From IMG/VR virus record IMGVR_UViG_3300030060_006292, positions 1 to 22,775 of that record: DNA of 22,775 nt. One strand, 5' to 3'. Both the position numbers and the translations under genes were made by a program. The stretch comes from a virus. The notes under the pieces are model-generated. The model was not told the origin of the DNA and made no database searches. It saw nothing but the letters and a program-made list of their open reading frames with translations. This document shows positions 7,302-16,077 of this stretch, piece by piece (position 1 is the stretch's first letter; the number at the start of each line of letters is the position of its first letter).

Positions 7302-7694
7302 ATGGCTGGACAATTGACATTTGATGATTTTATTAAGCGCATAGACAAAGCCGATAACCGGCTTTTAAAGACGCTCAGAAAGAAGCTAACGATTATTGCG
7401 TTAAAGTCTGAGAGAGAAGCAAAGAAAAACGCGACCGATTACCCGAAAGTGCGCACCGGTCGCCTGCGTTCTTCGATTACTGGCATCGTTGATGCCAAAG
7501 ACGGCAACCCGCGCGCCGTTCTTCGTGCCGGTGGCAATAGTGGCGGTGTTCCGGTTCTCTATGCGAAATATGTAGAGTTTGGCACGCGCAAGATGGCGCC
7601 CAGGCTCTTTATGAAAAGAGGTATCGAGACCGCACTAAAAGACGCAGATAAAGAGCTTAGAAACCTTCTGTCGTTATCGTTACAGGTGCAATAG
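7302..7694 (+). CDS. HK97 gp10-like head-tail joining (neck) protein
   Basis: The 130-residue protein matches the HK97-gp10_like pattern: an N-terminal helix (FDDFIKRIDKADNRLLKTLRK), a second helix with SEREAKKNATDYP, the diagnostic VRTGRLRSSI turn, a strand ending in YAKYVEFGTRKMAPRLFMKRGIE, and a C-terminal helix. Members are needed to attach tail to filled head, probably at the head-tail interface. GAGGG lies upstream of ATG 7302, and its stop codon overlaps by one base with the GTG start of the next gene (TAGTG), indicating translational coupling. Confidence 0.85.
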   Translation: MAGQLTFDDFIKRIDKADNRLLKTLRKKLTIIALKSEREAKKNATDYPKVRTGRLRSSITGIVDAKDGNPRAVLRAGGNSGGVPVLYAKYVEFGTRKMAPRLFMKRGIETALKDADKELRNLLSLSLQVQ

Positions 7695-8146
7695 TGGCAG
7701 ACTCTAAAATAAGACAGATTGCCGATGCGATAAAAAGCAAAGTTGCGGTTAGTTACGCAGGCGAGACCAGTGAGATCGATCTAAGCAATCGCGTTGTGAT
7801 GGGTGCGATTATTGAGCCGCCATATCTCCCCTATGGATGCGTTGTATTTTTACAAAGCACCTCAGATTATGGTCAGACGATGGGAAGATATCGCATCACT
7901 GCAAACTTTGAGGTTTATGGTTTTGTCGGTGGTGCAAACGTATCGGAGCGAACATTAAACGCGATGGATCTTGCAAGCGATATGATTAAGGCACTTACGG
8001 CCGATCGTCAGCTCGGCATCCCTTCGATCGTTGATGACATAAAATGCGCCTTTACCGCCGAAGATGGTGATCGATATGGTATAGAGGGCACCGGTATCGG
8101 TTATATACAAATAGAGGTATTTTATCAAACGGATACAGGATCATGA
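7694..8146 (+). CDS. Probable tail terminator / tail completion protein
   Basis: The start is GTG 7694 overlapping the preceding stop, with AGGTG about 6 nt upstream. The 150-residue product has an N-terminal helix (IRQIADAIKSKV), a beta sheet (GAIIEPPYLPYGCVVFLQS, GRYRITANFEVYGFVGG), and a helix with RTLNAMDLASDMIKALTADRQL, the alpha-beta layout of the gpU/gp17-type tail terminators encoded just after the gp10-like gene. These cap the tail tube and provide the joining surface to the head. The assignment depends on gene position plus fold pattern. The end overlaps the next gene by ATGA. Confidence 0.6.
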   Translation: MADSKIRQIADAIKSKVAVSYAGETSEIDLSNRVVMGAIIEPPYLPYGCVVFLQSTSDYGQTMGRYRITANFEVYGFVGGANVSERTLNAMDLASDMIKALTADRQLGIPSIVDDIKCAFTAEDGDRYGIEGTGIGYIQIEVFYQTDTGS

Positions 8147-8901
8147 CGTGGTATGATGCAAATTACAAACAACGGCAACCGGTGGCGATTGATGCGCTCA
8201 CCGGTGACGGATCCCAACAAAACAAGGATGTGCAACTGACCATCCCGAAAACATGGGATATTTTTTGGGATAATATACAAAGCAACCTTTATGATGTTGT
8301 ACCGGTGTCAAATGACGGTACTCTTTTGACTTTTGAGAGAACAACCGAAAACCATGCAACAAGAACTCTCGTGATTACATTGGATAATCACAGTGTAAAA
8401 ACGCAAGCGATCAACTTTATATATCTGTATTTCCAAAACCCAGATCAGTCGAGCGATCCCGCTACACCGTTTACGCCGAGTTCGCCGATCAATGCTTACA
8501 TAGACATATCACAGGCCGGCGGCTTTATTGTGCGACAACCTCTCAATAGACCGGCAACCGCCGAGCCTCTTCAAGCCATCGTTAAAGCCTCTACAGATAT
8601 CATCGATGTTTATTTTGCGATATCTGGATTGTTTCGATCGATGCTTTCACCATACGCGCAACGCGTTGATTTTGAGGGCGTAAATTACGTTAATATATAC
8701 AGCCTCAATAGTAGCGGCACCAATGACACCGGACGTTATGAAGAGGCCGACACACGCTTTATTAGTGGCTTTGTAAGAGCAAGAGCCAAAGGCGGGTCGG
8801 ATAGTACAGATTACGCTTTGGTGTGTCGTGTAGTCACTAGCACAGAGCAACAAATTGATATAAGATGTTTAGTACAGGTACGGGATCAGCTTCCGACCTA
8901 A
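8143..8901 (+). CDS. DUF2341-like beta-sandwich protein in the tail module
   Basis: It overlaps the tail terminator gene by ATGA, so it is coupled to it. The N-terminal half (residues 1-105) follows the pattern of DUF2341 domains: WYDANYKQRQPVAID at the start, a D/V-rich strand, NDGTLLTFERTTEN, and IYLYFQNPD corresponding to the family's IYLYYGNP. DUF2341 domains are found in secreted bacterial and archaeal proteins, often next to lectin-like beta-sandwich domains. The second half (residues 140-250) also looks beta-rich. A gene of this type between tail terminator and tail tube genes is unusual; it may decorate the tail or bind surface glycans. Evidence is by pattern only. Confidence 0.45.
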   Translation: MTWYDANYKQRQPVAIDALTGDGSQQNKDVQLTIPKTWDIFWDNIQSNLYDVVPVSNDGTLLTFERTTENHATRTLVITLDNHSVKTQAINFIYLYFQNPDQSSDPATPFTPSSPINAYIDISQAGGFIVRQPLNRPATAEPLQAIVKASTDIIDVYFAISGLFRSMLSPYAQRVDFEGVNYVNIYSLNSSGTNDTGRYEEADTRFISGFVRARAKGGSDSTDYALVCRVVTSTEQQIDIRCLVQVRDQLPT

Positions 8902-8912
8902 GGAGTTTTTAA

Positions 8913-9854
8913 ATGGCTTTGGTTTTTGGTAGAACGGCGTATATCGCGCTTAATGAAGAAAGCACATACGGCACCGCAAATGGGTCGCCGTTTGGCGTTA
9001 ATAATCGTGTCTTTTCGGTATCTATGGCGCGCAACCAAGAGAGGGAAAGAACAACGCATTTATCGCAGTCAAGCGCGGCTTTTGCGGTCAATACCTTTGA
9101 CGGCTTTGAGATTGCAGGCGGCACGATTGAGACACCGCTGACCTATAAGGGTCTTGGTTTGCTCCTTAAGGCGTCAATTGGATCAGTAGCAACAACCGGA
9201 TCCGGTCCATATACGCACACATTCAACCCATCGGCATCATTGCCGAGCCTAACGGTTGCAGTTCAACGCGGTACAGGCAAGAGTGAGCAGTTTGAGGGCT
9301 GTATGATTTCAACGATGACACTTTCCTGTGAGAGTGGCGAAGAGGGTCGGGCATCGTTTGAGGTTATTGCAGAGACAGCAACCGCACGCGCGGCGGCACT
9401 TGGCTCTCCCGGTTTTGGAGATGGCGCGCAGATCTTTCACTTTCAAGCGTCCACTCTTAGTTACAATAGTGCTACATACAAAATGCGATCTATGGAATTG
9501 ACACTCGATAACAAACTCGAGAGAATCAACTATCTTGGATCAAAGTTGACGTCAGAACCACAGATCAGCGATGTGAGAGAAGTGACATTGACGGCTACAT
9601 TCGATCTTGAGGATGCGGATCTATACAATGCGCAGCTCGCGGGTACGGCGTCAAATGTTGAGGTCTCATTTACGAATGGATCGGATAGCTTTAATGTTTT
9701 GTTACGTAATGCCGAGATAACCGAGTATAGTGACGATGTTAATAGTTTTGGGCGCGTAGAGCGCACAGTAACGTTTTTCGGTATCTCAGGGAGTTCGGAC
9801 GAGGCGCTAAGAATCGAGATGATAAACGATAACGCTAGTGCAGTAAGCAACTAG
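8913..9854 (+). CDS. Major tail tube protein
   Basis: Strong AAGGAG precedes ATG 8913. The product (313 aa) starts GRTAYIALNEESTYGTA, a typical opening of the phage tail tube family, and continues with FEIAGGTIETPLTYKGLGLLLK, GPYTHTFNPSASLPSLTVAVQRG, EGCMISTMTLSCESGEEG and repeated beta strands (MRSMELTLDNKLERI, VTLTATFDLEDADLYNAQL), all characteristic of this family. It builds the hexameric rings stacked into the non-contractile tail. Placement before the chaperone and tape measure genes supports the call. No sheath protein gene is present, consistent with a siphovirus. Confidence 0.87.
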   Translation: MALVFGRTAYIALNEESTYGTANGSPFGVNNRVFSVSMARNQERERTTHLSQSSAAFAVNTFDGFEIAGGTIETPLTYKGLGLLLKASIGSVATTGSGPYTHTFNPSASLPSLTVAVQRGTGKSEQFEGCMISTMTLSCESGEEGRASFEVIAETATARAAALGSPGFGDGAQIFHFQASTLSYNSATYKMRSMELTLDNKLERINYLGSKLTSEPQISDVREVTLTATFDLEDADLYNAQLAGTASNVEVSFTNGSDSFNVLLRNAEITEYSDDVNSFGRVERTVTFFGISGSSDEALRIEMINDNASAVSN

Positions 9855-9855
9855 T

Positions 9856-9876
9856 AACCAACAACCAACAACCAAC
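9856..9876 (+). repeat. Three tandem AACCAAC units
   Basis: Three perfect 7-bp copies of AACCAAC lie between the tail tube stop codon and the GAGG ribosome site of the chaperone gene. They resemble the CAA-rich unstructured leaders elsewhere in the window and may keep the ribosome site single-stranded. Confidence 0.75.
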
Positions 9877-9891
9877 AAAAGAGGTATTGCG

Positions 9892-10404
9892 ATGAGTGGA
9901 GACATTCTTAAGGAGATCGCAGATGCCGCAAAGTTTGAAATGATAATCTTTGACGGTGCATTAAGAATAGAGGGGCGTATTTTATCGCCTTCAGAAGTAG
10001 AGGCGGCGGGACTTGCAAGTGCTTTGCTCGCTTCTCAGGTCATAAAGGGCAAGAGTCAAGAGCAACTCAAGGCGATGCAAGAGGCGGCCGAAAAAGCGCA
10101 AGATGGCGAGAGCGAAAACATCGAGATGCTTTTGCAGATGGCAAATACAATAAACCCGCGAATGCTTGAAGAGATGAGCGTCAAAGAAGATCAGCTGATT
10201 ATCAAATGCGTCAAAAGATGCTCTAAGGATGGCGTAAAATGGGAACCGTTGCATCTGGTTGATGCGGTTGAGCGTCAGGATCCAAGACAAAATCGTCTAT
10301 GGGTGGGTATGCTCCTAGCCGAAGATAGAAAGGCCATCCTTGATCGTGCCATGAAAGGACACAAGGAGGCAGGCGAACGCCTTAAATCCTTTCGTGGAGG
10401 ATGA
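9892..10404 (+). CDS. Tail assembly chaperone (lambda gpG-like)
   Basis: The 170-residue protein lies directly between the tail tube and tape measure genes, the position of gpG-type chaperones that coat the tape measure during tail assembly. It is mostly alpha-helical and strongly charged (EQLKAMQEAAEKAQDGESENIEMLLQMANTI), with an N-terminal strand-turn part (FEMIIFDGALRIEGRILSPSEVEAAG) typical of tape-measure chaperones. GAGG lies 7 nt before ATG 9892. The 3' end overlaps a second open frame (10394-10615), the usual gpG/gpGT arrangement. Confidence 0.7.
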   Translation: MSGDILKEIADAAKFEMIIFDGALRIEGRILSPSEVEAAGLASALLASQVIKGKSQEQLKAMQEAAEKAQDGESENIEMLLQMANTINPRMLEEMSVKEDQLIIKCVKRCSKDGVKWEPLHLVDAVERQDPRQNRLWVGMLLAEDRKAILDRAMKGHKEAGERLKSFRGG

Positions 10405-10615
10405 ACAACTTGTGCATCTATACGACATCATAGGGCGCACATACGGCAAACTACCGAGCGAGATCGCGCGCCTGCCTTGGTCTGATCTTATGATCTGTTT
10501 TAAGTGCGTAGCCGCACGATCTGATCGTGTTAAAGATATACTTAAACGAGGCAAACGTAAAAAGGATATGGTATTTCCGAACATATCCCTTTTAGATCTG
10601 GCGGATATGATATGA
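10394..10615 (+). CDS. Second tail assembly chaperone frame (gpT-like), frameshift or GTG start
   Basis: This 73-codon frame (EDEQLVHLYDIIGRTYGKLPSEIARLPWSDLMICFKC...) overlaps the end of the chaperone gene and ends in an ATGA overlap with the tape measure gene. It lies in the +1 (equivalently -2) frame and is open upstream only from 10355, so a fusion could form only within about 50 nt; a simple -1 slip would not reach it. It could start at GTG 10394, or at GTG 10412, which has GGAGGA (10396-10401) at 10-nt spacing. The sequence YGKLPSEIARLPWSDLM resembles the short second chaperone proteins in many siphoviruses. The product is certain enough; the way it is translated is open. Confidence 0.65.
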   Translation: MEDEQLVHLYDIIGRTYGKLPSEIARLPWSDLMICFKCVAARSDRVKDILKRGKRKKDMVFPNISLLDLADMI

Positions 10616-13026
10616 GCAATACGGTTGAATACGATATATTGGTTGATGTTTTGGATGCGGTCAAAGACCTCAAAAAACTACAACAGCAAACCAAGAAAAC
10701 CAAAGGCGGCCTTGATGATACCGGTAAAAGTGGCGTTGCTATGGCCGGTCAAATCGGTGCGGCATTTACGGGTCTAGTTGCGGCCGGTGGCGTGGTTGCC
10801 GGTGCAGTTCAAAAGGTAGCCGGTGCGTTTATTGATGCGGCACAGGCATCTTTTGAGCTTACGCGGGCAGTTGTCGATAACATTAACGATCTCAACGACC
10901 TATCAAATGTCAGTGGTATATCTGCTCAAAACATCGAGGCGCTTAAGTTGGCCTTTGTGTCTTCTGGACAAAGCGCAGAGTCAGCGAATACGATACTCCA
11001 GCAGTTCCCGCGTGTCCTTACGAGTATCCAAAAGGGTACGGGTGATGCCTCTGCGGCGTTTGAGGTTCTTGGCTTAAAATCCAGAGATGCATCTGATAAG
11101 TTCAAGGGCGCCGATCAGGTGTTCGGCGAGATTATCGGAAAGCTCCAAGGAATCAAGGATCAGACCACACAGGCACAGCTGGCGACCGCGATATTTGGGC
11201 GATCGGCGGCGGGGGTTGTGCAGGCGCTCGGGGCCGGTGAGTTTGACGAGTTTACCGATGCTATTGATCGATTCGGGACAAAAGCAACGCCAGAGGCAAG
11301 CGAGGCCGCTGCCGACTTTCAGAAAAATCTTGCTTTATTGCAATTTATAACGGAGAGAGTAAAGCAAACTTTCATAGATTCTTTTGGTGGTGTAGAGGGT
11401 TTTAATAATTTGCTGATAAAATCCGTTGCATCTCTTCAAGCTGTGAATGTGTTCCTTAAGAATGGATCAGGCGCTATAAAAGAGTTTGCTGGCGATGTTG
11501 TTGATTTTGGCATTGGGGCGATAAAAGCCTTAACAGAGACTCTTTTAAATTTGGTTTTTGATGGTCTTGGATCTGTAATACGCACAATAGACACATTCAG
11601 CGAGGCGGTCGGTCTTGGTGGCCTTAGCGGTCAGATAAAAGACGCGATCGGTGTTGCTGCAGATTTTAGCGTTGAAAAAATTGGACTAACCAGTGCAATA
11701 GAGGCGGCAACGGCAGCATATCAAAACGAGATTATACTTTTAACGGACAATACGAGCGCAACCGAAGAGAACAAAGATCAAGTTGACGCACAAGTTGAAG
11801 AGTATAAAAAACTAATAGATGCGTTCAACAAGCTTCTAAAGGGCCGCAAGAAAGATACTGACGAGACAGACAAGAATACAAAAGCAGTAAAAAAGAACAC
11901 GAAAGCCGAAAGTGATCGAAGAAAGCTAATAGCTTCTTCTTTGAAGCGTATGATACAGGTTACTAAAACTATATCTACAATACAACAGGATGCAAACGCC
12001 GATCTACTTTCGGATCTTGATAAAATCAATCAGTTTGAAAAAGAAAGACTTACGCAGCTAAAAAGAATAACGGCACAACAAAAAATCTCTACAGCGGAGG
12101 CACAAAAAGCCGTATCAGAAAGAGCGGCCCGAGAAAGAAGCGCAATAGCGGAAGCAGAGCGCGCAAGAGCATCACAGGCGGCCGGTACTGCGTTCGGTCG
12201 TGTAGCCGGTGCGGTTGGTGCGGTTTCGGATCCGTCTGCTCTTGTTGGTGCTATCGGATCTGCATTCGGGCCGGTCGGCATTGGTGTCTCTCAAGTTCTC
12301 AACGCGCTCGCTTCTCTTGGTGATACGTCTCAAATTAGCGAGGAAAGAATCGCCGCAGCTATGGAGAGTAGCGGAAAGAATCGAGACGCGGCAATTCGTC
12401 AAATCTTGATTGATGATAAAGTTTTGGAGTATCAGACTTTCTTCTCTGCTATCGTAGACGGTCTTAAGATTTTGCCGGATCTACTAGCAAAAGCTTTGCC
12501 GCCAATTCTAATCGAGGCGGTGTTTTTGATTCTGAGAGAATTGCAGGCTTTACCGTTTAAAATGGCCCTTTCGATTCTTGAGGGCCTCAAAAGTATCGGT
12601 GAGACTATTACCGAGTTCTTTTCTGGCAAAAACTTCTTTGCGGCTATTGGTCAAGCGATAGGTGACGGACTTGGTTTCCTGTTTGGGCCGATAATTGAAG
12701 GCATCAAGGGCATTATTGGGTTTTTTACTGGCGACAGCTTTGCATCTGGAGGCCGGTTTTTGTCCGGTCAAGGCGGTCTCAGATTTACCGGACAACAGCA
12801 AGGTCTCGCAATGTTACATCAAGGGGAGGCAGTTGTACCAAGATCCGGCCAAATGTCGTCATCGGTTGCGCGTGATGTAGAGGCACAAGCCGGCGGCGGT
12901 GGTGTTACAATAAATATCAATAGCGCCATAACCGAGCGATCGGCGGTTGATGCGTTGGTGCGAAAGATAGAAAGGCGATTCGGTGGTTTTGGTCAAAGCA
13001 CATCACCGCTCTTTGGGGGTTTATAA
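10612..13026 (+). CDS. Tape measure protein
   Basis: At 804 residues this is the longest complete gene. It fixes tail length; at roughly 0.15 nm per residue the tail would be about 120 nm. The N-terminal region is helical and Lys/Gln-rich (LDAVKDLKKLQQQTKKTKGG), followed by a hydrophobic Gly/Ala segment (residues about 42-72), a helical part, a strongly charged coiled-coil stretch (about residues 380-510), and more hydrophobic Gly/Ala blocks (about residues 525-570 and 640-710) that could insert in the cell envelope during DNA entry. It begins with ATGA overlapping the chaperone frame, and its TAA overlaps the next ATG (TAATG). No lysozyme-type or peptidase motif is visible in it. Confidence 0.88.
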   Translation: MSNTVEYDILVDVLDAVKDLKKLQQQTKKTKGGLDDTGKSGVAMAGQIGAAFTGLVAAGGVVAGAVQKVAGAFIDAAQASFELTRAVVDNINDLNDLSNVSGISAQNIEALKLAFVSSGQSAESANTILQQFPRVLTSIQKGTGDASAAFEVLGLKSRDASDKFKGADQVFGEIIGKLQGIKDQTTQAQLATAIFGRSAAGVVQALGAGEFDEFTDAIDRFGTKATPEASEAAADFQKNLALLQFITERVKQTFIDSFGGVEGFNNLLIKSVASLQAVNVFLKNGSGAIKEFAGDVVDFGIGAIKALTETLLNLVFDGLGSVIRTIDTFSEAVGLGGLSGQIKDAIGVAADFSVEKIGLTSAIEAATAAYQNEIILLTDNTSATEENKDQVDAQVEEYKKLIDAFNKLLKGRKKDTDETDKNTKAVKKNTKAESDRRKLIASSLKRMIQVTKTISTIQQDANADLLSDLDKINQFEKERLTQLKRITAQQKISTAEAQKAVSERAARERSAIAEAERARASQAAGTAFGRVAGAVGAVSDPSALVGAIGSAFGPVGIGVSQVLNALASLGDTSQISEERIAAAMESSGKNRDAAIRQILIDDKVLEYQTFFSAIVDGLKILPDLLAKALPPILIEAVFLILRELQALPFKMALSILEGLKSIGETITEFFSGKNFFAAIGQAIGDGLGFLFGPIIEGIKGIIGFFTGDSFASGGRFLSGQGGLRFTGQQQGLAMLHQGEAVVPRSGQMSSSVARDVEAQAGGGGVTININSAITERSAVDALVRKIERRFGGFGQSTSPLFGGL

Positions 13027-13901
13027 TGGGTAATGCAAAGTTCTGGTTTTATCCAGAGCCAGACGGGCGGCATTTGGTTGAGATTGATATGGGTGAGGCG
13101 CTCGGTGAGTTGTCTAGCTCGTTTTATCATGACGCCCTTGATGGTGTCACATACAGCGGAGGCATACAAAGATCGGTCGGTAGAGGCGGCGAAATCGTCA
13201 CAATACAAAGAGATAGAATGCAGCTCGGCGAGGATCTGGCACATAAGTTTGACGCGCTGCAAAATCACCTTGATCGAGGCTTTTCGGTGGCATTTACAAG
13301 CGACAGCGCGAAGGCGTGGGCGGCATCATGCCAAACATCACCGTCAGGCGGGTCTTTTAATTTACTTCTCAAGAATAATCCTTTTGAGGCACTCACAGGC
13401 ACAACAACGATCCCGACTGCAGATGATTATGTAGTACTTGAGACCGGATCGCCGGCATACACGAGAGAGGTTGTTGAGGTCGCCAGCGCAACATTAACAA
13501 GTGCAAGCGGTGGCAGCATTACAGCAAGAAACCGCATAAACTTTGACTATAACACGCGCAAGACCTTCGCAAGATGGTATCGGTTTTGGCCAATCCTCAA
13601 ACGGGCACAGAATGACGTAGGGCGCGCAATCATTACCAACGAGGGCGGTCGTTTGTGGTCTCTAAACGTAACGCTGGTACCCGATTATCAAGCGCTATTT
13701 GCATTTTTCAACGGCGACTTCTACCAGCATACAAATACTGGACTATCAACGGCACCGCCGGCAAGTGGAGCACTACCGAGCGGAGACGGTCAAAGTAGTC
13801 TCGATCAGGTTGCATCGGGTCTATCGGTTACCGGTGGCGGTGTTGAGGATGTGTTGTCAAATATAAACATGCGCGCATATAACGCGATTCGAGGCAGATA
13901 A
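13026..13901 (+). CDS. Distal tail protein candidate
   Basis: This is the first gene after the tape measure, where siphoviruses encode the distal tail protein that connects the tube to the tip. The 291-residue product is beta-rich with aromatic patches (AKFWFYPEPDGRH, FARWYRFWPILKR) and a Gly/Ser-rich C-terminal tail (SALPSGDGQSSLDQVASGLSVTGGGVEDVL). The order strand-rich domain, PFEALTG turn and LWSLNVTLVPDYQALFAFFNGDF fits a tail-tip ring protein. There is no strict motif to prove the family. Both ends overlap neighbours by one base, so it is translated in a coupled block with the tape measure and the 515-aa gene. Confidence 0.55.
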   Translation: MGNAKFWFYPEPDGRHLVEIDMGEALGELSSSFYHDALDGVTYSGGIQRSVGRGGEIVTIQRDRMQLGEDLAHKFDALQNHLDRGFSVAFTSDSAKAWAASCQTSPSGGSFNLLLKNNPFEALTGTTTIPTADDYVVLETGSPAYTREVVEVASATLTSASGGSITARNRINFDYNTRKTFARWYRFWPILKRAQNDVGRAIITNEGGRLWSLNVTLVPDYQALFAFFNGDFYQHTNTGLSTAPPASGALPSGDGQSSLDQVASGLSVTGGGVEDVLSNINMRAYNAIRGR

Positions 13902-15448
13902 TGTCTTGGTCTGCCGATTTTGTTGCCGCACTCTCAGCGCCATCGATCACGCCCCGTTATCGGGTGCGGTTTTGGCGACCGTCTGCAAACTCAGTCGGTG
14001 ACAACGTCACACTATACAGTGAGAGCGGTGCGCTTCGTATCGGTGCCGATGGCGTCAGGATACAAGGAACGGCGGTGATCCCGTCAAGATGGTCCGTCTC
14101 TTTCGGTGGTTTTGAAATGGATCTTGTTGGTGATCTCAGACCATATAAAGACCAGATCCAAAAAGGCGTCATGGCGATCGTTGAATGCTCTTTCATTGGT
14201 CTGACGCCATACGAGACGATCGGACTTGGTCAGCTTGATCAAATATCTGGTTTTCGTGGCGTATATCGGGCGACATTTAAAGACATCCTTAGCGCGTTTC
14301 AAAATCGCATTGATACGCGCTACTCTTCAACATTTGAATACAACAAGCTCTTTTTTACCGCCGGCCTCAATGTTCGCGTATCGGCTCCTTGGTCAACTGG
14401 TACAACGACATTAAACGTTACAAATGCGTCAATTTTTGAGAAAATGACCGGCTTCGATGGTGTTATCTATTGTGTACCGGCCAGCGGTAATGATCCTTTC
14501 TATATGCGATGGTCTGCATCTGACACAACCGCCAACACACTCACATTAACGACCGGCACGGCCTCACACCCATCAACGGCAAGCGCTTCGAATCTCGCAG
14601 CGGATGACCTGATCTATAACTGTGTGAGAATCGTTGGCACACCGTACAGCTTTTTGGCGCGCATCGTCACCTCGACCGGCACCGGTACAAACGGGCCGTT
14701 TGACTCCATGCCTGCAAACTGGAGCACAGGCGCACCGATACCGGCGGCAATGTATGACTATTCGGATGCGGCTGCAACAAGCGCATATCTCAAGCCGTCA
14801 AGTGGTACATTTTACAACTGGGATTATGTACGCAAAGAAGCAACAACAAACGGCATCCGCGATGTTTTAAACCAACTTGCAAACGCTGGACAATGGCCGG
14901 TATTTAGGCAAAACTCATTTAGTTGGAGAGGATGCACCGATCCAACCGGTCAATTTGATACGGTGCCACCGATTGCGGCAACGATACGAGACGCCGACAT
15001 TATCGATATTGAAGCTCATATCATGCACGATCCATCCTTGTCGGCCGTTTATGGTAGCACAAAGTTGATCTATGATGTAAGCGGCAACGCTGAAAGCAGT
15101 ACACAAAGCGCGGTGCCAACACTACCGGCACAAGGTCAAGTCTCGCGCGATATGGGTGCAATCTATGACGCTGGCGGCGATGAGGAGAAGATGGCCGAGG
15201 GTGACATTAAGAGGTTAAAGATCTGGGATCTCTACAACTGGAGTCGGCTAACATTACGCGTATCTTTAAAGCATGCGATCTTGGTTGCGGGTGATGTGGT
15301 TCGAATATCATCCGCATATCTCTATGATTTAAGTACACCGGCCGGCCGTACATACTCAAACCGCACCGGCATGATCATCTCAACCGAGTACAACATAAGC
15401 GGTCGTTTTTGTGTTATAGTTATTGCGATCCCGCCACTAATTTCATGA
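13901..15448 (+). CDS. Tail tip / baseplate hub-like protein
   Basis: The 515-residue product starts MSWSADFVAALSAPSITPRYRVRFW and follows the distal tail gene in the position of the tail hub. It has a beta-rich N-terminal domain (RWSVSFGGFEMDLVGDL, VMAIVECSFIGLTPYETIGLGQLDQI), a Thr/Ser-rich central region (TTTLNVTNAS, TANTLTLTTGTASHPSTASAS), and a C-terminal part (KRLKIWDLYNWSRLTLRVSLKHAILVAGDVVRIS) similar in layout to hub proteins where a final beta domain carries YLYDLS and RTGMIISTEYN. No peptidase motif is seen. The assignment is mainly positional. Confidence 0.55.
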   Translation: MSWSADFVAALSAPSITPRYRVRFWRPSANSVGDNVTLYSESGALRIGADGVRIQGTAVIPSRWSVSFGGFEMDLVGDLRPYKDQIQKGVMAIVECSFIGLTPYETIGLGQLDQISGFRGVYRATFKDILSAFQNRIDTRYSSTFEYNKLFFTAGLNVRVSAPWSTGTTTLNVTNASIFEKMTGFDGVIYCVPASGNDPFYMRWSASDTTANTLTLTTGTASHPSTASASNLAADDLIYNCVRIVGTPYSFLARIVTSTGTGTNGPFDSMPANWSTGAPIPAAMYDYSDAAATSAYLKPSSGTFYNWDYVRKEATTNGIRDVLNQLANAGQWPVFRQNSFSWRGCTDPTGQFDTVPPIAATIRDADIIDIEAHIMHDPSLSAVYGSTKLIYDVSGNAESSTQSAVPTLPAQGQVSRDMGAIYDAGGDEEKMAEGDIKRLKIWDLYNWSRLTLRVSLKHAILVAGDVVRISSAYLYDLSTPAGRTYSNRTGMIISTEYNISGRFCVIVIAIPPLIS

Positions 15449-15455
15449 GGTACCG

Positions 15456-16076
15456 ATGCAAATACGCACCTATTTTCTGGATGAGTTGCCGCCGATTTTG
15501 CGCCGATGTGTCGATCTCGGATATGCTATTTTTACAGATTACAACTACGATTTAAACCTGATTGCATGCCGATCACCGAGTAGAGTTAGCGGTCTCTTTG
15601 ACGATGTGTTCCATGTCGTTTATCGTATGGGTGATCGATACATTCAAGAGTCCTATCCATGTACGACAGACGCGGGTCTCTACTGGATGCACAACCCTTC
15701 GCGCGTTGAGGGTACAGCGATTCTTGTTGCAGGTCAGTATCGAGGCGTATACAAGCTCGATATGCACGCGGGTCGATACCTCGCTTTATGTCAGCGCAAC
15801 GGTGCTGTATCTGTATATAGGGACAATAATAGAGACGATATACTAGACCACGATCCAAATACGATACAGCTCGGCACCAATTTTGGTATTAATATACATC
15901 GAGCCAGTGCACACAGCACGGCCGAATCTGGCTTGACCGAAAATGTCGGCCGTTATTCTGCGGGTTGCATTGTAATACAGGATAGCGGTGATTTTGATCG
16001 ACTGATTGCATTGGCTAAAAAACAACGTGACACACTGGGTTATCACACATTCTCTCTGACTCTTCTAGAGGATTGA
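15456..16076 (+). CDS. L,D-transpeptidase-like protein, candidate peptidoglycan-acting lysis or tail enzyme
   Basis: The 206-residue protein carries GINIHRAS (His148) and, 20 residues on, YSAGCIVI (Ser168, Gly170, Cys171), matching the His...(S/T)xGC catalytic layout of L,D-transpeptidase (YkuD-like) folds, in which the Cys attacks a D-amino-acid carbonyl. The Arg after Cys found in classical enzymes is replaced by Ile, as also occurs in some phage relatives that I recall. No signal peptide is visible, as expected of a cytoplasmic endolysin needing a holin. The next gene, one base downstream, is a holin candidate, so a lysis role is likely; a tail-tip peptidoglycan enzyme is the alternative. 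It lacks usual lysozyme or amidase motifs. GAGG precedes ATG 15456. Confidence 0.6.
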   Translation: MQIRTYFLDELPPILRRCVDLGYAIFTDYNYDLNLIACRSPSRVSGLFDDVFHVVYRMGDRYIQESYPCTTDAGLYWMHNPSRVEGTAILVAGQYRGVYKLDMHAGRYLALCQRNGAVSVYRDNNRDDILDHDPNTIQLGTNFGINIHRASAHSTAESGLTENVGRYSAGCIVIQDSGDFDRLIALAKKQRDTLGYHTFSLTLLED

Positions 16077-16077
16077 G

